Part shown: in pieces, positions 23,934-34,062 of the stretch
Numbering within the stretch: the stretch's first letter is position 1
How the letters are laid out: every line of letters starts with the position of its first letter
DNA from: Sphaerochaeta globosa str. Buddy
GTDB taxonomy: Bacteria > Spirochaetota > Spirochaetia > Sphaerochaetales > Sphaerochaetaceae
Direction: 5' to 3'
Length of the DNA stretch: 64,000 bases
Assembly: GCF_000190435.1 (NCBI RefSeq)
Contig: NC_015152.1
Coordinates: 1,618,458 to 1,682,457 of the forward strand
The notes under the pieces: generated by a model
The model's input: only the letters and a program-made list of their open reading frames with translations
Databases searched by the model: none
What the model was told of the DNA's origin: nothing
Position numbers and translations under genes: made by a program

Positions 23934-25214
23934 TTACTTGGCGATCAAGCGAAGCAGAAGCTCATATACCTGCTGGCCACCCTGTGCCGGGGTGATCTGG
24001 CCAAAGGCAACTCTCTGATAAATCAAGAAGAGTGTGCTGTTGAACTCAGTGTCGTTGGGCACGTGGTCGGTCTCGGCAGATGAGTGAGGACCTGCAACCT
24101 GCATGTAGTCAAGAATCTTCTGGTCAACCGGGGAGGAAGAACCAGCAGCACGGGCGGAAGCCGAAGCCGAAGTTCCACGGTTGCTGCCAAGAATACGGGC
24201 AGCTTCCGGATCGTTGACCAGGAAGTTGATGAACTTAACCGTCTCTTCAGCATTCTTGGAATCCTTGTTGACGGTATAGAACTGACTGGGAGCCTGCCAC
24301 AAAGCCTTGGTAGCTGCAGCACCGGGGAACTCAATAAGGGCAAGTTCGTCGGTGGTTGCTGCCTGATAACCGCTCAGCTGGTTGGTGTACAAATACCCAA
24401 TCGCAACTTTGCCTGCAATAAGGGCTGAAGAGTCAGCATTGCTCTCTGCATAGCCTGCGGCAACATCCGGTGGGGGAATAAGGCCGTTCTTGCGGAAATC
24501 GGCAAAGAGTTCCAAATACTTCTGGGCATCTTTTGCGGTAACTGCAGTAGAAGCTGTGGCAGCTGTATACAGCGGGGTCCCGTTGAAACGACTCCAGTAA
24601 CCGAATGGTGTGGAGTTGGTAGACATAACACCAATATCCTGCATCGGATAGACACCGGAAGGCAGCTTGCCTTTCAGTACCATCAAATATGCACGGAATT
24701 CATCATAGGTCATGGAAGTCTTCGGCAACGGAGCACCGACTCGTTCAATCAAGGACTTGTTGTAAACCAATGCGGGCATGGTTACACCGGTGGATACGCC
24801 AAGCAGCTTGCCGCCGATGGTTCCACTAGCTACTGCACTGGGGTCGATGACTGCAGTGTTCAGCAGGTTGCCTGCATACGAGTCCAAAGGAAGCAGTACG
24901 CTGGCATAGTCAGGAATGTTTCCACCCATCTGGATGATGTCCGGACCATCGCCACCCGCGAGCTGGGTGTCAACCTTTACAAAATGATCGCCTGCTCCAC
25001 CGGATACTTCAGGGTTCACCTTCACACCGGGATTGCGGGATTCATACAGTTCAATCGCCTTTTGGCTGATCGTTACTCGCTCTCCACTTCCCCAGTAAGC
25101 CCAACGAATCGTCTTCGGGCCAGCAGCAGTTGCAGCCTCTTCCTTGGTTCCTGCACCAAAGACCAGGGATACACCGAGTGCCACGAAAAGCAAAACCAAC
25201 ATGGTTCTTTTCAT
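23934..25214 (-). CDS. Sugar-binding protein of a second ABC transporter
   Basis: About 426 residues, family 1 solute-binding protein with signal peptide MKRTMLVLLFVALGVSLVFG. The start of the mature part reads TIRWAYWGSGERVTISQKAIELY, typical of UgpB/MalE-like sugar receptors. The sugar is unknown. AGGAGG before ATG 25214 decides the start. Here the receptor is last in the operon, after both permeases. Confidence 0.85.
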   Translation of the reverse strand: MKRTMLVLLFVALGVSLVFGAGTKEEAATAAGPKTIRWAYWGSGERVTISQKAIELYESRNPGVKVNPEVSGGAGDHFVKVDTQLAGGDGPDIIQMGGNIPDYASVLLPLDSYAGNLLNTAVIDPSAVASGTIGGKLLGVSTGVTMPALVYNKSLIERVGAPLPKTSMTYDEFRAYLMVLKGKLPSGVYPMQDIGVMSTNSTPFGYWSRFNGTPLYTAATASTAVTAKDAQKYLELFADFRKNGLIPPPDVAAGYAESNADSSALIAGKVAIGYLYTNQLSGYQAATTDELALIEFPGAAATKALWQAPSQFYTVNKDSKNAEETVKFINFLVNDPEAARILGSNRGTSASASARAAGSSSPVDQKILDYMQVAGPHSSAETDHVPNDTEFNSTLFLIYQRVAFGQITPAQGGQQVYELLLRLIAK

Positions 25215-25245
25215 AGAAATCCTCCTAATTCTTAAGGGATAGTAC

Positions 25246-26091
25246 TTATCCCTTGATTCCCGTAGTAGCGATACCTCGGACAAAATACTTTTGCAGGGAG
25301 AAGAACAGGGTGAATGCCGGGATCAGCGACAGCACTGACATGGCAAACATCGGTCCCCACGAAGACATACCCGAGGAGTCCAAAAACAACCTAAGTCCCA
25401 TAGGGACGGTATACCTATTCGGACTGGTGAGATAGAGCAGCTGGTTGAAGAAGTCATCCCACGTCCAAAGAAACGAGAAAAGCAAGGTCGTGATCAAAGC
25501 CGGTACAGTCAAGGGCATGATAATCCGTGTATAAATACCGAACTTGCTGCAGCCGTCGATGAGTGCTGACTCATCGATATCACGGGGCAGGCCTCTGATG
25601 AACTGCACCAACAGAAAGATGAAAAAGGCATCAGTGGCAAAGAACTTGGGCACAATGATCGGCAGGAACGTGTTGATCCAACCGAAATTGCGGAACATGA
25701 TGTAACGGGGAATGGTAGTGACGTGGGAAGGAAGCATGAGGGTGATCATCATGATTGCAAACCAAAACTTCTTCCCGACAAACCGCAACCTTGCAAATGC
25801 ATAGGCTGTCAGCGAGCAGAACATTGCGTTGGCAAAGGCGCTGAGCAGGCAAATGATGAAAGAATTCTTGAAGAACGTGTTGAACCCTACGATACCGATA
25901 CCCTTCCAACCCTCTCGGTAATTCTGAGAGGTAAAAACCTTCGGCCAAATGCCGGGGTCGGTGAAAATCATATTACTGGGTTTGAAGGATGCTCCGATAA
26001 GCCAGAGAATGGGATACAGCATGCCAAGACCCAGGGCAATGATGAAAGCATTGAGCAAGAGATGATTGAATAGCGTTTTCTTGGTTTGCAT
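25246..26091 (-). CDS. Sugar ABC transporter permease, MalG type (second system)
   Basis: 281 residues, about six membrane segments, EAA loop DESALIDGCSKFGIYTRIIMP (Glu-Ser in place of Glu-Ala). It starts 3 bases after the MalF-type gene ends, so translation is coupled. It pairs with that permease to form the channel. The substrate is unknown, and no ATPase is encoded here. Confidence 0.9.
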   Translation of the reverse strand: MQTKKTLFNHLLLNAFIIALGLGMLYPILWLIGASFKPSNMIFTDPGIWPKVFTSQNYREGWKGIGIVGFNTFFKNSFIICLLSAFANAMFCSLTAYAFARLRFVGKKFWFAIMMITLMLPSHVTTIPRYIMFRNFGWINTFLPIIVPKFFATDAFFIFLLVQFIRGLPRDIDESALIDGCSKFGIYTRIIMPLTVPALITTLLFSFLWTWDDFFNQLLYLTSPNRYTVPMGLRLFLDSSGMSSWGPMFAMSVLSLIPAFTLFFSLQKYFVRGIATTGIKG

Positions 26092-26094
26092 AGC

Positions 26095-27024
26095 TTACTC
26101 CCCGCTTCCATAGGAAACCAAGTTTCCAGAGGCTTTAAAGGAAACGGCTGTCAAGCCTGCAATAATAAGCAGCAAGACCCATGCCATGGCTGCTGCATAT
26201 CCCATCTCTGAGAAGCCAAAGCCTTTGATATACAAGTACAGACTATAGAACATAGTGGAGTCCAAAGGACCTCCGGAACCGCCGCTGACGATGAAAGCCT
26301 GGGTGAAGGATTGGAAAGCACTAATCATCTGCATGACAAAGTTGAAGAAAATGATTGGTGAAAGCGAAGGCAGGGTGATTGCAAGGAATTGGCGTACCTT
26401 GCCGGCCCCATCAACACTTGATGCTTCATAGTACTCACGGGGAATCTGTTGCAGACCCGCAAGGAAAATAATCATAGGAGAGCCGAATTGCCACACGGCA
26501 AGCAGAATAAGCGTATACAGCGAGTAGGTCGGGTTGGAAATCCAAGCCGGCAAGTTTTCCAGTCCAAAGACTCCCCGTAAGATCATGTTGATCAAACCAT
26601 CGCCTGCAAACAATCGTCTCCAGAGCACAGCGATAGCAACCGATCCTCCAAGCAACGTTGGAATATAGTACAGGGCACGATATAATCCAATCATTTTGAG
26701 TTTCTTGTTCATCAGCATAGCTACAGCCAAAGCAAAAATCAGCTTAAGCGGCACGGAGATGAACACAAACTTGAAGGTTACAAACACTGAGTTTAAGAAC
26801 CGCTCATCCATGGGAATTGCATCGGTTCCTGCAAACATCACCAGATAATTGCGCAATCCGATCCACACAGGTGGGGTACGGATATTGAATTTCGTAAACG
26901 AAAGGTAGAGCGAATACATCATGGGATAGAGAGTTAAAACCAAAAATCCCAGCAGCCAAGGTACTAAAAAGGCATAGGAACTGAGGTTTTCCTTCCAAAC
27001 CTTCTTTCGGTGCAAATCAACCAT
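26095..27024 (-). CDS. Sugar ABC transporter permease, MalF type (second system)
   Basis: 309 residues, six membrane segments, EAA loop YEASSVDGAGKVRQFLAITLP. First gene of the operon, followed by the MalG-type permease and the receptor. GGGGGAG precedes the ATG and a promoter lies about 45 bases upstream. Confidence 0.9.
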   Translation of the reverse strand: MVDLHRKKVWKENLSSYAFLVPWLLGFLVLTLYPMMYSLYLSFTKFNIRTPPVWIGLRNYLVMFAGTDAIPMDERFLNSVFVTFKFVFISVPLKLIFALAVAMLMNKKLKMIGLYRALYYIPTLLGGSVAIAVLWRRLFAGDGLINMILRGVFGLENLPAWISNPTYSLYTLILLAVWQFGSPMIIFLAGLQQIPREYYEASSVDGAGKVRQFLAITLPSLSPIIFFNFVMQMISAFQSFTQAFIVSGGSGGPLDSTMFYSLYLYIKGFGFSEMGYAAAMAWVLLLIIAGLTAVSFKASGNLVSYGSGE

Positions 27025-27066
27025 GCAAGAATCTCCCCCGTAGGAAACAAGCGATATTTCATTTTC

Positions 27067-27094
27067 ATACTATCACAACTTTACCAAAATACAA
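27067..27094 (-). promoter_or_regulatory. Promoter of the second sugar ABC operon
   Basis: On the minus strand TTGTAT (27089-27094), a 16-base spacer and TAGTAT (27067-27072). A partial dyad TGTG-N6-CACA lies just upstream of the -35 and could be a regulator site. Confidence 0.5.
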
Positions 27095-27167
27095 GTGATT
27101 GTGCTCGGACACATACAAATTTTAAACAAAGTATAAACTCTATATAATTGCTTGGTTTTGCTAACGA

Positions 27168-30005
27168 TTAGTTTGAAATAGCGCCAAATCGATGGATTGT
27201 TGCCAAAAATACTTCTGTAATGGCGGGATCATAATGGGTTCCTGAGCAATTTCTAATCTCTTCAATAGCCTCCTCGCTGGACAGCGGTTTCTTGTAGGAC
27301 CTTTCACTGGTCATGGCATCGTAGGAGTCGGCAATCATAATAATTCTCGCTTGCTTGGAAATATGTTCCCCTTTCAAGCCTCTGGGGTAGCCTCTTCCAT
27401 CCCAACGCTCATGATGTTCCAGAATTGCTACTGAAAGGTCATTGAATTCACTGGAAGCCGAAAGGATTCGGTATCCGATCTCCGGATGCCGCTTCATGAC
27501 TTCCCATTCTTCTTTCGTAAGACTGTCCGGCTTGTTCAGAATAGCCTCTTCCACCCCGATTTTCCCGATATCGTGCATAAGACCCGCAACGCGCATGCGG
27601 TTGACCTCCCGTTCGGGAAGCCCAAGCTGCTCGGCTAAGAAGGCACACAGCGAGCTGACACGCCGTGAATGTGCCGATTCTCGATTGCTTTTGGCAAACA
27701 GGGAGTTGATGACAAGGCCGATGGACTTGTTTTTTGCACTGCTGCTCTCATAGAGCTTGTTGCGGTTCATCATGTCCTCGGCTCGCTTCATCACCAGTTG
27801 CACATCCTCAGAGAGGGAAGACCGGGTGGCATAGCCATAGGAAAGTGAGAGGTGGAAGGATTCGATGGCTACTTGCTTTGCAGCATTCTCAAGGTTGCGG
27901 ATAAACCTCTCCGCTTCATCGGCAGTTTTGTCTTCAAGCAAAAAAACAAACTCATCACCGCCATACCGGGCGACAACACTATCGTTGCTGCATAACTGGC
28001 TCAAGAGCTGCGCAGTCTTTCTCAGCACTGCATCACCCATTTCATGACCAAGCGAGTCATTTACCAGCTTCAAGCCATTGATGTCAACAATAAGCAGGGT
28101 AAAAGGAACTTTGTTTCGCAGATTCTTCAATGCTGCCTCAAAATATACTCTGCTATATAAACCAGTCAGGAAGTCGTGGTTTCGCTGGAACAAAAGTTTC
28201 TGCTCATAAGCTTTTTCTTCAGTAATATCCCTGCAAACAACAACAGCACCCAGGAGTGTTTGCTTCGTGTCATAAATGGGGGCAAAACTATAGCTGCCAA
28301 CCCAACGTTCAGCAGTGGCTATTTTATAGACTGAGTACTCAGTAGTTCCCGACTGACCCTGCAAAGCCCTAAAGCCCGACCACTGCTGGGTATCCAGCTT
28401 TTTGCCATTCTCGGTATAAGCCTCAAACAAAAGCTTGAAGGAAGAAAGGTCTGGCGGACATTCATCGCGAGAAGAGAATCGATAGTAGGCAAGGAAAGCC
28501 TTATTGACCAGTATGAAATGGCTCTGGACATCGATAATGAACACAGCATCAATCATGGAATTAATGGCGGCATCGAGCGTCGCACTGCTACGCATCAGTG
28601 ATTGATGCAACAGCGTTTGGTCCTCCAGGGCGCTGAGCACAATTTGGCGGCTGTGTTCTGCTTCCTGATGCAAATGCCTTACCTCTTCAAGGGCGAGCTT
28701 TCTTTCAGAAATATCGAAAAACGTAACAAGAATACTATCGGAAAATATCGTTCCAGAAACTTCCATGGTATGGGAAACGCCTTTCTGTGTAGTGATGATG
28801 CATTCTAGCGGTGGAATTAAAGAGCTTACGGCACTTTTGGCTTTCTCAATCGATTCGTCCCATTGTTTTTTGATGGAATTACGATAGGTACTGTCTGGAT
28901 ACACTGTATCATACCAAGTCGATACATGATTGATACTGGAACCTTGAAAACCAAACACCGAATACCATTGTTTGTTGACCGCTATGACTGAGCCTTCAAA
29001 ACCAATAAGGGCCAATGGCATAGGCGCGTTGGAGAAAAGCTGCTCAAACTTTTGTTGGCTTGTTTCTTTCTCTGTTTCAGCCTTCTCCCTCCCCCTGATT
29101 TCGCGAACCAACGTCCATATCCAAAAAACCAGGATGAGAATCAGAAATACGGATATCGCAATGAGCCATTGCACGGTAGCAGGAGCAATGGCCTTCTTAT
29201 ACTGCAGAGGCAGATTGTTTTCATACATCTCTTGACGTACTTCAGGTGCAATAGACTGAATAGCCTTGTCCAGGATCGACGACAGTGGTGCTACATTGTT
29301 ATGAACGCCCATAGAAAGTGCATGAATATAGGGAGTATTGCCAACAACCTTAATTTCGTAGTTCAAGCCAAGGTTCGTACTATAGTGGTTGATCACCAGA
29401 AGGTTTTCCACCATGCAATATGCCTCGCCCTTCTGTACCATTCGTAAGCCCTGCTCTACGGTGCCTACAGAAATAAAGTCGAGCGTTGGATAGTCGGTCC
29501 TTAACCATTCTTCGCTGGAGTACCCCTGTACAACGACTACTTTACGTCCTTGCAGCTCATGTAGGTTACCGATATATCCTGCATCCTGGCGGGCAACAAT
29601 GACCAAAGGAGCACTCAGATACGGGTCTGTGAATACCAAATGCTTTCGGCGTTCAGCGGTTGAACTGAGTGAGGCGGTCATATCGATATCGCCGCCCAAC
29701 AATTTTTGATACCCTTGTTGCCAGTCCAAAGAACTATCAATTTCAAAGGTAAGTCCAGTAATGTCTGAAATTCTGTCCAAATATTCCTTGGACATGCCAG
29801 CAGGCTTGCCATCGATGTCCAGGTATTCCAGGGGTGCCCAAGCAGGATCGTAGAGGACAGAGACAACTGGATGGGAAACCAGAAAGTTTTTTTCACTCTC
29901 ATCCAAGAGTGCAAGGAATGCCGTACTGCCGACTCCAGCGGTCAAGGTAGTACTCAGAATGAGCAGGATTACTGAAGCGATGAGGGTTTGTATCAGCCTA
30001 CGCAT
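27168..30005 (-). CDS. SBP3-PAS-GGDEF-HD-GYP sensor, c-di-GMP turnover
   Basis: About 945 residues. Order: signal/anchor segment; periplasmic family-3 binding domain (residues about 35-265, for example GDIDMTASLSSTAERR); membrane helix near 275-300; two PAS domains; GGDEF domain with an intact RYGGDEF; HD-GYP domain with HDIGKIG and HHERWDGRGYP. It could both make and degrade c-di-GMP in response to a small ligand such as an amino acid. GGAGG before ATG 30005 decides the start. It overlaps the upstream PAS gene by 8 bases. Confidence 0.88.
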   Translation of the reverse strand: MRRLIQTLIASVILLILSTTLTAGVGSTAFLALLDESEKNFLVSHPVVSVLYDPAWAPLEYLDIDGKPAGMSKEYLDRISDITGLTFEIDSSLDWQQGYQKLLGGDIDMTASLSSTAERRKHLVFTDPYLSAPLVIVARQDAGYIGNLHELQGRKVVVVQGYSSEEWLRTDYPTLDFISVGTVEQGLRMVQKGEAYCMVENLLVINHYSTNLGLNYEIKVVGNTPYIHALSMGVHNNVAPLSSILDKAIQSIAPEVRQEMYENNLPLQYKKAIAPATVQWLIAISVFLILILVFWIWTLVREIRGREKAETEKETSQQKFEQLFSNAPMPLALIGFEGSVIAVNKQWYSVFGFQGSSINHVSTWYDTVYPDSTYRNSIKKQWDESIEKAKSAVSSLIPPLECIITTQKGVSHTMEVSGTIFSDSILVTFFDISERKLALEEVRHLHQEAEHSRQIVLSALEDQTLLHQSLMRSSATLDAAINSMIDAVFIIDVQSHFILVNKAFLAYYRFSSRDECPPDLSSFKLLFEAYTENGKKLDTQQWSGFRALQGQSGTTEYSVYKIATAERWVGSYSFAPIYDTKQTLLGAVVVCRDITEEKAYEQKLLFQRNHDFLTGLYSRVYFEAALKNLRNKVPFTLLIVDINGLKLVNDSLGHEMGDAVLRKTAQLLSQLCSNDSVVARYGGDEFVFLLEDKTADEAERFIRNLENAAKQVAIESFHLSLSYGYATRSSLSEDVQLVMKRAEDMMNRNKLYESSSAKNKSIGLVINSLFAKSNRESAHSRRVSSLCAFLAEQLGLPEREVNRMRVAGLMHDIGKIGVEEAILNKPDSLTKEEWEVMKRHPEIGYRILSASSEFNDLSVAILEHHERWDGRGYPRGLKGEHISKQARIIMIADSYDAMTSERSYKKPLSSEEAIEEIRNCSGTHYDPAITEVFLATIHRFGAISN

Positions 30006-31356
30006 TCGGGCTTTCCTCCACTGCAGCATACCGAATCGGTGTTCCTTCTTTTTTCAGGAGCGCATTCACTTCTCGTTTCAACTCCATAATTCTGTCTTCA
30101 CGATGCGTCATCACTGCATACCAACGCTTAAGCTGGGCCAACTGCTGGGCATTCTCCTGCTCAATCTGTTTTCGTTGTGTAATGTCCTGCCCCTGTGCAA
30201 TCGTAGCTACCAACTCGCCGCTAGTGGGATTGAATATGGGGCTTGCGTTCCAGAGATACGTTTTAATGCTCCCATCCTTTTGCAGCATAGCAAGTTCTGA
30301 AGATGTAATTTCGAGGTTTTCATCCAACTGCCGAAAGAGATCAATCCGAAACTCTTCTGGGATATGCTTTGCATATTCAGTAAGTTTTTTACCGAGTACC
30401 TCGTTGACATGTTGCTCGAACATGGATGCAAACGACTGATTGGCCAAGGTAATGGTAAATGCTGCATCCCACACAACAATGGGAGCATTCGCATGCGTCA
30501 GCAGGGCTTCGAGATAATTCTTTGCTTCTCTGAGCTCGTTCTCAATGTTCTTTTGCTTGGTTATCATTTCCGTGTAAATGATAATGCCCCCGATCGCACC
30601 TTCCTGCGAATACCAAGGACGACACTCCCATCGCGTATATTCTACATTTCCATCGGCTCGAACATAGGGATCGTCCTCTGCACTGACAACTTCTCCAGCC
30701 AAAGCCCTTTTATGAACATCCCTCCACTTTTGTGGCAGATCGGGCAGCACCTCATAGTGATGTCGGCCGATAATCGACGCAGCATCCTTCAGTCCATATT
30801 CGTCCAAGTATTTCTGACTTACATACAGATAGTTCAAATCCTTGTCATGAATGGCAATTGCGCTTTTGGTGTGCTCGATGACGTAGCGTAACAAATCGGT
30901 ATAATATTTTTGTGAAAGCTCGGACTGTTTGCGTAAGGAAATATCGCGATAGAAACACATAAAAGCAGGGGATTTCTCTCCTAGGGAGGTAACCGATACT
31001 TCAAACGGTAAGAAAGCACCACCCTTACAGCGATGCTCCGTTTCCATGAGTACTGATTTCTGCATCTCAACAGTCTTCAATTGTGAGACAAGAGTCTCCT
31101 TTCGCGTAGGGGAAAATAAAATATCCAGGCTCTTTCCGATCAAATCACTTTTCTTGTACCCGGTCATCGTTAGGTAGGTTTCGTTGACTTCCCGAATTAC
31201 CCCATGCGCATCCAAACCGATATATCCTTCAGGCATGTATCGCAACAAAGTAGCAACTTGATTCTCATCAGAAGGGTGATCAGTCTTTTTCCTGAGAAAC
31301 AGTACAAAGCCTACACAGCTTATCAGAAAAAGAATGGCGATAAGCAATACGTACAT
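29998..31356 (-). CDS. Membrane-anchored triple-PAS protein without output domain
   Basis: About 452 residues: one N-terminal membrane helix (MYVLLIAILFLISCVGFVLF), then three PAS domains (near 35-145, 160-275, 285-400), and a C-terminal coiled coil (RWYAVMTHREDRIMELKREV). No kinase, GGDEF or HD domain follows. The 8-base overlap with the c-di-GMP enzyme suggests the two act together, this one perhaps as a sensory partner. ATG 31356 has GAGG upstream; GTG 31395 lies directly on an AAGGA sequence and is less likely. Confidence 0.75.
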   Translation of the reverse strand: MYVLLIAILFLISCVGFVLFLRKKTDHPSDENQVATLLRYMPEGYIGLDAHGVIREVNETYLTMTGYKKSDLIGKSLDILFSPTRKETLVSQLKTVEMQKSVLMETEHRCKGGAFLPFEVSVTSLGEKSPAFMCFYRDISLRKQSELSQKYYTDLLRYVIEHTKSAIAIHDKDLNYLYVSQKYLDEYGLKDAASIIGRHHYEVLPDLPQKWRDVHKRALAGEVVSAEDDPYVRADGNVEYTRWECRPWYSQEGAIGGIIIYTEMITKQKNIENELREAKNYLEALLTHANAPIVVWDAAFTITLANQSFASMFEQHVNEVLGKKLTEYAKHIPEEFRIDLFRQLDENLEITSSELAMLQKDGSIKTYLWNASPIFNPTSGELVATIAQGQDITQRKQIEQENAQQLAQLKRWYAVMTHREDRIMELKREVNALLKKEGTPIRYAAVEESPNA

Positions 31357-31478
31357 TGTACCCTCGGTAAAACAGGGGATGAGCACCTGTGCCACTCCTT
31401 TATCAAAAGGTATACCTTACGATAGCATAGCCACAACAAACTCGCTAGATTTTTAGCTTTCAGACAATTGATTTTTCA

Positions 31479-32258
31479 TTATTGCAACAAAATTGCGTTC
31501 ACAGTACCCACTACATCATGACAATGTTCGAATTCCTGTGCTTTCAGTGTCTCGTGGGCGGTGCCCATCAGATACCCCTTTCCGGCTGCACCGAGCATGG
31601 GAATATCGTTCTCATCATCACCGAAGGCATAAGTATTCTGTCGAGAAAGGCCGAAATACGAGCTGATGGCAAGAAGCGATTCCCCCTTGCTGGTAGGACA
31701 AATATCGAAGAGTTCCTTGCCGGTGGTTACCACATGGTAACGAGCTGCCCAAGTCTTACGACTTTGATTCAGGATTGCAGCCTTATTCTGCCTGCAGACT
31801 CCCGTTATTTGGAGAATCTCATCATCAATATCAGAGAAGGCATCGAAAGTCTGGGTAAACCCCTTGGATAGATATCCCTTGCTTTTCTCCTGCTCCAATG
31901 CAGAAAAAGGCAGATGGATGGCTTTTTTGCCCGAGAGCAGAGGGATTGCACCAAGAGAGAGCAAGTCGTTGGTTATTTGGCGGGCATCTGAAGTTTGGAT
32001 GGTATGGTTGGGTAGCAACTCCTGACCTTGGTACAAGATCCTGCAGCCATTGGAAGCGGAAAAGACCACTTCGTCCTTGACTTGCTCAAAGAGGGGAAGC
32101 AAGGAAAGGTGAAACCGTCCGCTGGAAATGCAGAACAGGTACCCTTTCTTCTTCGCTTCATGAACCAAGGAGAAAAAATCCGACGAAACCTCACGCTGGC
32201 CATGAGGAAGGATGGTACCATCCACATCACAGAAAAACATGCCTGCATACAAACTCAC
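31479..32258 (-). CDS. HAD-superfamily phosphatase, Cof type
   Basis: About 259 residues. Motif I is FFCDVDGTILPHG, motif II is CISSGR, and the C-terminal motif IV is YAFGDDENDIPML, typical of Cof/YidA sugar-phosphate phosphatases (HAD class IIB). GTG 32258 has a strong GGAGG five bases upstream and is preferred over the ATG six codons further in. The substrate is unknown. Confidence 0.85.
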   Translation of the reverse strand: MSLYAGMFFCDVDGTILPHGQREVSSDFFSLVHEAKKKGYLFCISSGRFHLSLLPLFEQVKDEVVFSASNGCRILYQGQELLPNHTIQTSDARQITNDLLSLGAIPLLSGKKAIHLPFSALEQEKSKGYLSKGFTQTFDAFSDIDDEILQITGVCRQNKAAILNQSRKTWAARYHVVTTGKELFDICPTSKGESLLAISSYFGLSRQNTYAFGDDENDIPMLGAAGKGYLMGTAHETLKAQEFEHCHDVVGTVNAILLQ

Positions 32259-32317
32259 ACCTACCTCCGCCCAATTTGCAAATAGTATGACAAAGAATAG
32301 TAGTTGGTACAAGCAAT

Positions 32318-32348
32318 TATCCTGCAGTACAGAATAGACTGCAGGATA
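32318..32348. terminator. Strong hairpin between catalase and HAD genes
   Basis: Perfect 11-bp stem TATCCTGCAGT / ACTGCAGGATA with a 9-base loop, 26 bases after the catalase stop. Neither side has a good T-run, so it may be a stabiliser or weak terminator. Confidence 0.5.
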
Positions 32349-32373
32349 GGAAAACGAGAACAAGGGAGAAAAA

Positions 32374-33882
32374 TCAACCTCGGGCTCCGTAAGTATCCTT
32401 CATGTCGACCTCGGAAATTGAAAGGCCCAATGCCAACGCCACACCTTCCCCGTAAGAAGGATCGGCGAGGTAGCAGTGCCTGATATGCCGCTTTTGCACC
32501 AAGAGTGTAGTTCCTTGCATGTTTCGTGCAGTATTTTCAAAGAGGCGTTGCTTTTCATCCGCTTTCATAAGAGCAAACAATTTACCACTCTGTTCGTAAT
32601 AATTGTCATCGTCCTCACGATAGTCATAGTGATCGACAGGCCCTCCCCCGTCATAGGCAGGTTCGGTGAGGGCATTCTGATCCTTATACATCCCATACGA
32701 ATTTGGGCTGTAGTGAACACTGCCACCGAAGTTCCCATCCATACGCATCGCGCCATCGCGATGGAAGTGATTGGTATCCACCTTGCTGCGGTTGACAGGA
32801 ATCTGGTAATGGTTCACCCCCAACCTGTAGCGCTGGGCATCGCCGTAGGAGAAAAGACGGCCTTGCAACATACGGTCCGGAGAATAGCCGATGCCCGGAA
32901 CGCTGTTGGCAGGATTGAAAGCAGCCTGCTCGACATCCTGAAAATAGTTTTCCGGGTTTCTGTTGAGTTCAAGCACCCCTACTTCATGCAGGGGATACTG
33001 GTCATGGTACCAGACCTTGGTGAGGTCGAAAGGGTTGTCCGGATGCTTTGCAGCCTGTTCTTCGGTCATAATCTGCACAGACATCGTCCAACGGGGGAAT
33101 TTGCCTTGCTCGATGGATTCAAACAAATCCCTCTGATTACTCTCCCGGTCATTGGCAACAACTGCTGCAGCTTCTGCATCAGTAAGGAACTCAATGCCTT
33201 GTTGGGTTTTTAGGGTGAACTTGACCCAAACTCGTTCATTCTTTGCATTGATGAAAGAGTATGTGTGAGAGCCAAACCCATCCATATGCCGAAAACTCTT
33301 GGGGATGCCTCGGTCTCCCATGGTTATGGTCACCTGATGCAGCGCCTCAGGAAGAGCTGACCAGAAATCCCAGTTGTTCTGCGCCGATCGCATATTGGTT
33401 CTGGGGTCGCGCTTCACTGCATGGTTGAGGTCGGGGAAAAGCATCGGGTCGCGAAAGAAAAATACAGGGGTATTGTTTCCAACCAGATCCCAGTTCCCTT
33501 CCTCGGTGTAATACTTCATGGCAAAGCCGCGGATGTCGCGCTCTGCATCGGCAGCACCACGTTCGCCTGCAACTGTAGAGAAACGAACGAATACTTCAGT
33601 TTTTTTACCCACCTCACTAAAAATATTTGCCTTGGTCCAATGCGTAATATCCTTGGTTACGGTAAATGTACCGAAGGCACCGCTACCCTTGGCATGCATA
33701 CGTCTCTCGGGAATGACCTCACGGTCAAAGTGTGCCAACTTTTCCAAATACCAGGTATCCTGCAAAGTCGCCGGACCTCGCTTGCCTGCTGTCTGGATAT
33801 TCTCATTCTGTGCAATAGGACGGCCACTGATTGAAGTCAACGGTTTCTTTTTCGAATCATCACGCCCATCTCGATCTGCCAT
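32374..33882 (-). CDS. katA: Catalase, small-subunit haem type (clade 3)
   Basis: 502 residues, close to the usual length of clade 3 catalases. The catalytic His is in RRMHAKGSG, the distal Asn in VGNNTPVFF and the proximal haem Tyr in [14 protein letters not shown]. It removes hydrogen peroxide in the cytoplasm. AAGGAGG precedes the ATG and a promoter lies about 50 bases upstream. Catalase fits an anaerobe that tolerates oxygen. Confidence 0.96.
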   Translation of the reverse strand: MADRDGRDDSKKKPLTSISGRPIAQNENIQTAGKRGPATLQDTWYLEKLAHFDREVIPERRMHAKGSGAFGTFTVTKDITHWTKANIFSEVGKKTEVFVRFSTVAGERGAADAERDIRGFAMKYYTEEGNWDLVGNNTPVFFFRDPMLFPDLNHAVKRDPRTNMRSAQNNWDFWSALPEALHQVTITMGDRGIPKSFRHMDGFGSHTYSFINAKNERVWVKFTLKTQQGIEFLTDAEAAAVVANDRESNQRDLFESIEQGKFPRWTMSVQIMTEEQAAKHPDNPFDLTKVWYHDQYPLHEVGVLELNRNPENYFQDVEQAAFNPANSVPGIGYSPDRMLQGRLFSYGDAQRYRLGVNHYQIPVNRSKVDTNHFHRDGAMRMDGNFGGSVHYSPNSYGMYKDQNALTEPAYDGGGPVDHYDYREDDDNYYEQSGKLFALMKADEKQRLFENTARNMQGTTLLVQKRHIRHCYLADPSYGEGVALALGLSISEVDMKDTYGARG

Positions 33883-33930
33883 ACTTTGTCCTCCTTATTT
33901 CTTTTTAAAACAATAGTTTCTCATGTACTC

Positions 33931-33958
33931 AGTATAGTGTAGACAACGGGGAATACAA
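33931..33958 (-). promoter_or_regulatory. Catalase promoter
   Basis: On the minus strand TTGTAT (33953-33958), a 16-base spacer and TATACT (33931-33936). An AT-rich stretch with the 10-bp palindrome TATTATAATA (about 33986-33995) lies upstream and could be a PerR/Fur-like site. Confidence 0.6.
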
Positions 33959-34062
33959 GTAAAATGAATACTTATTGATATTTTGTATTATAATAACCTT
34001 CTCTTTGAATCTAGGTGAAATGCGTATGTCGTGATAGTATTGCAACAAGAGAGGATGAGCTC

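Noticed and set aside
32318-32348. The 11-bp perfect hairpin as a transposon end or repeat element
   Set aside because: No second copy or target duplication is seen in the window. Its place just after the catalase stop suits a terminator or mRNA 3' stabiliser.
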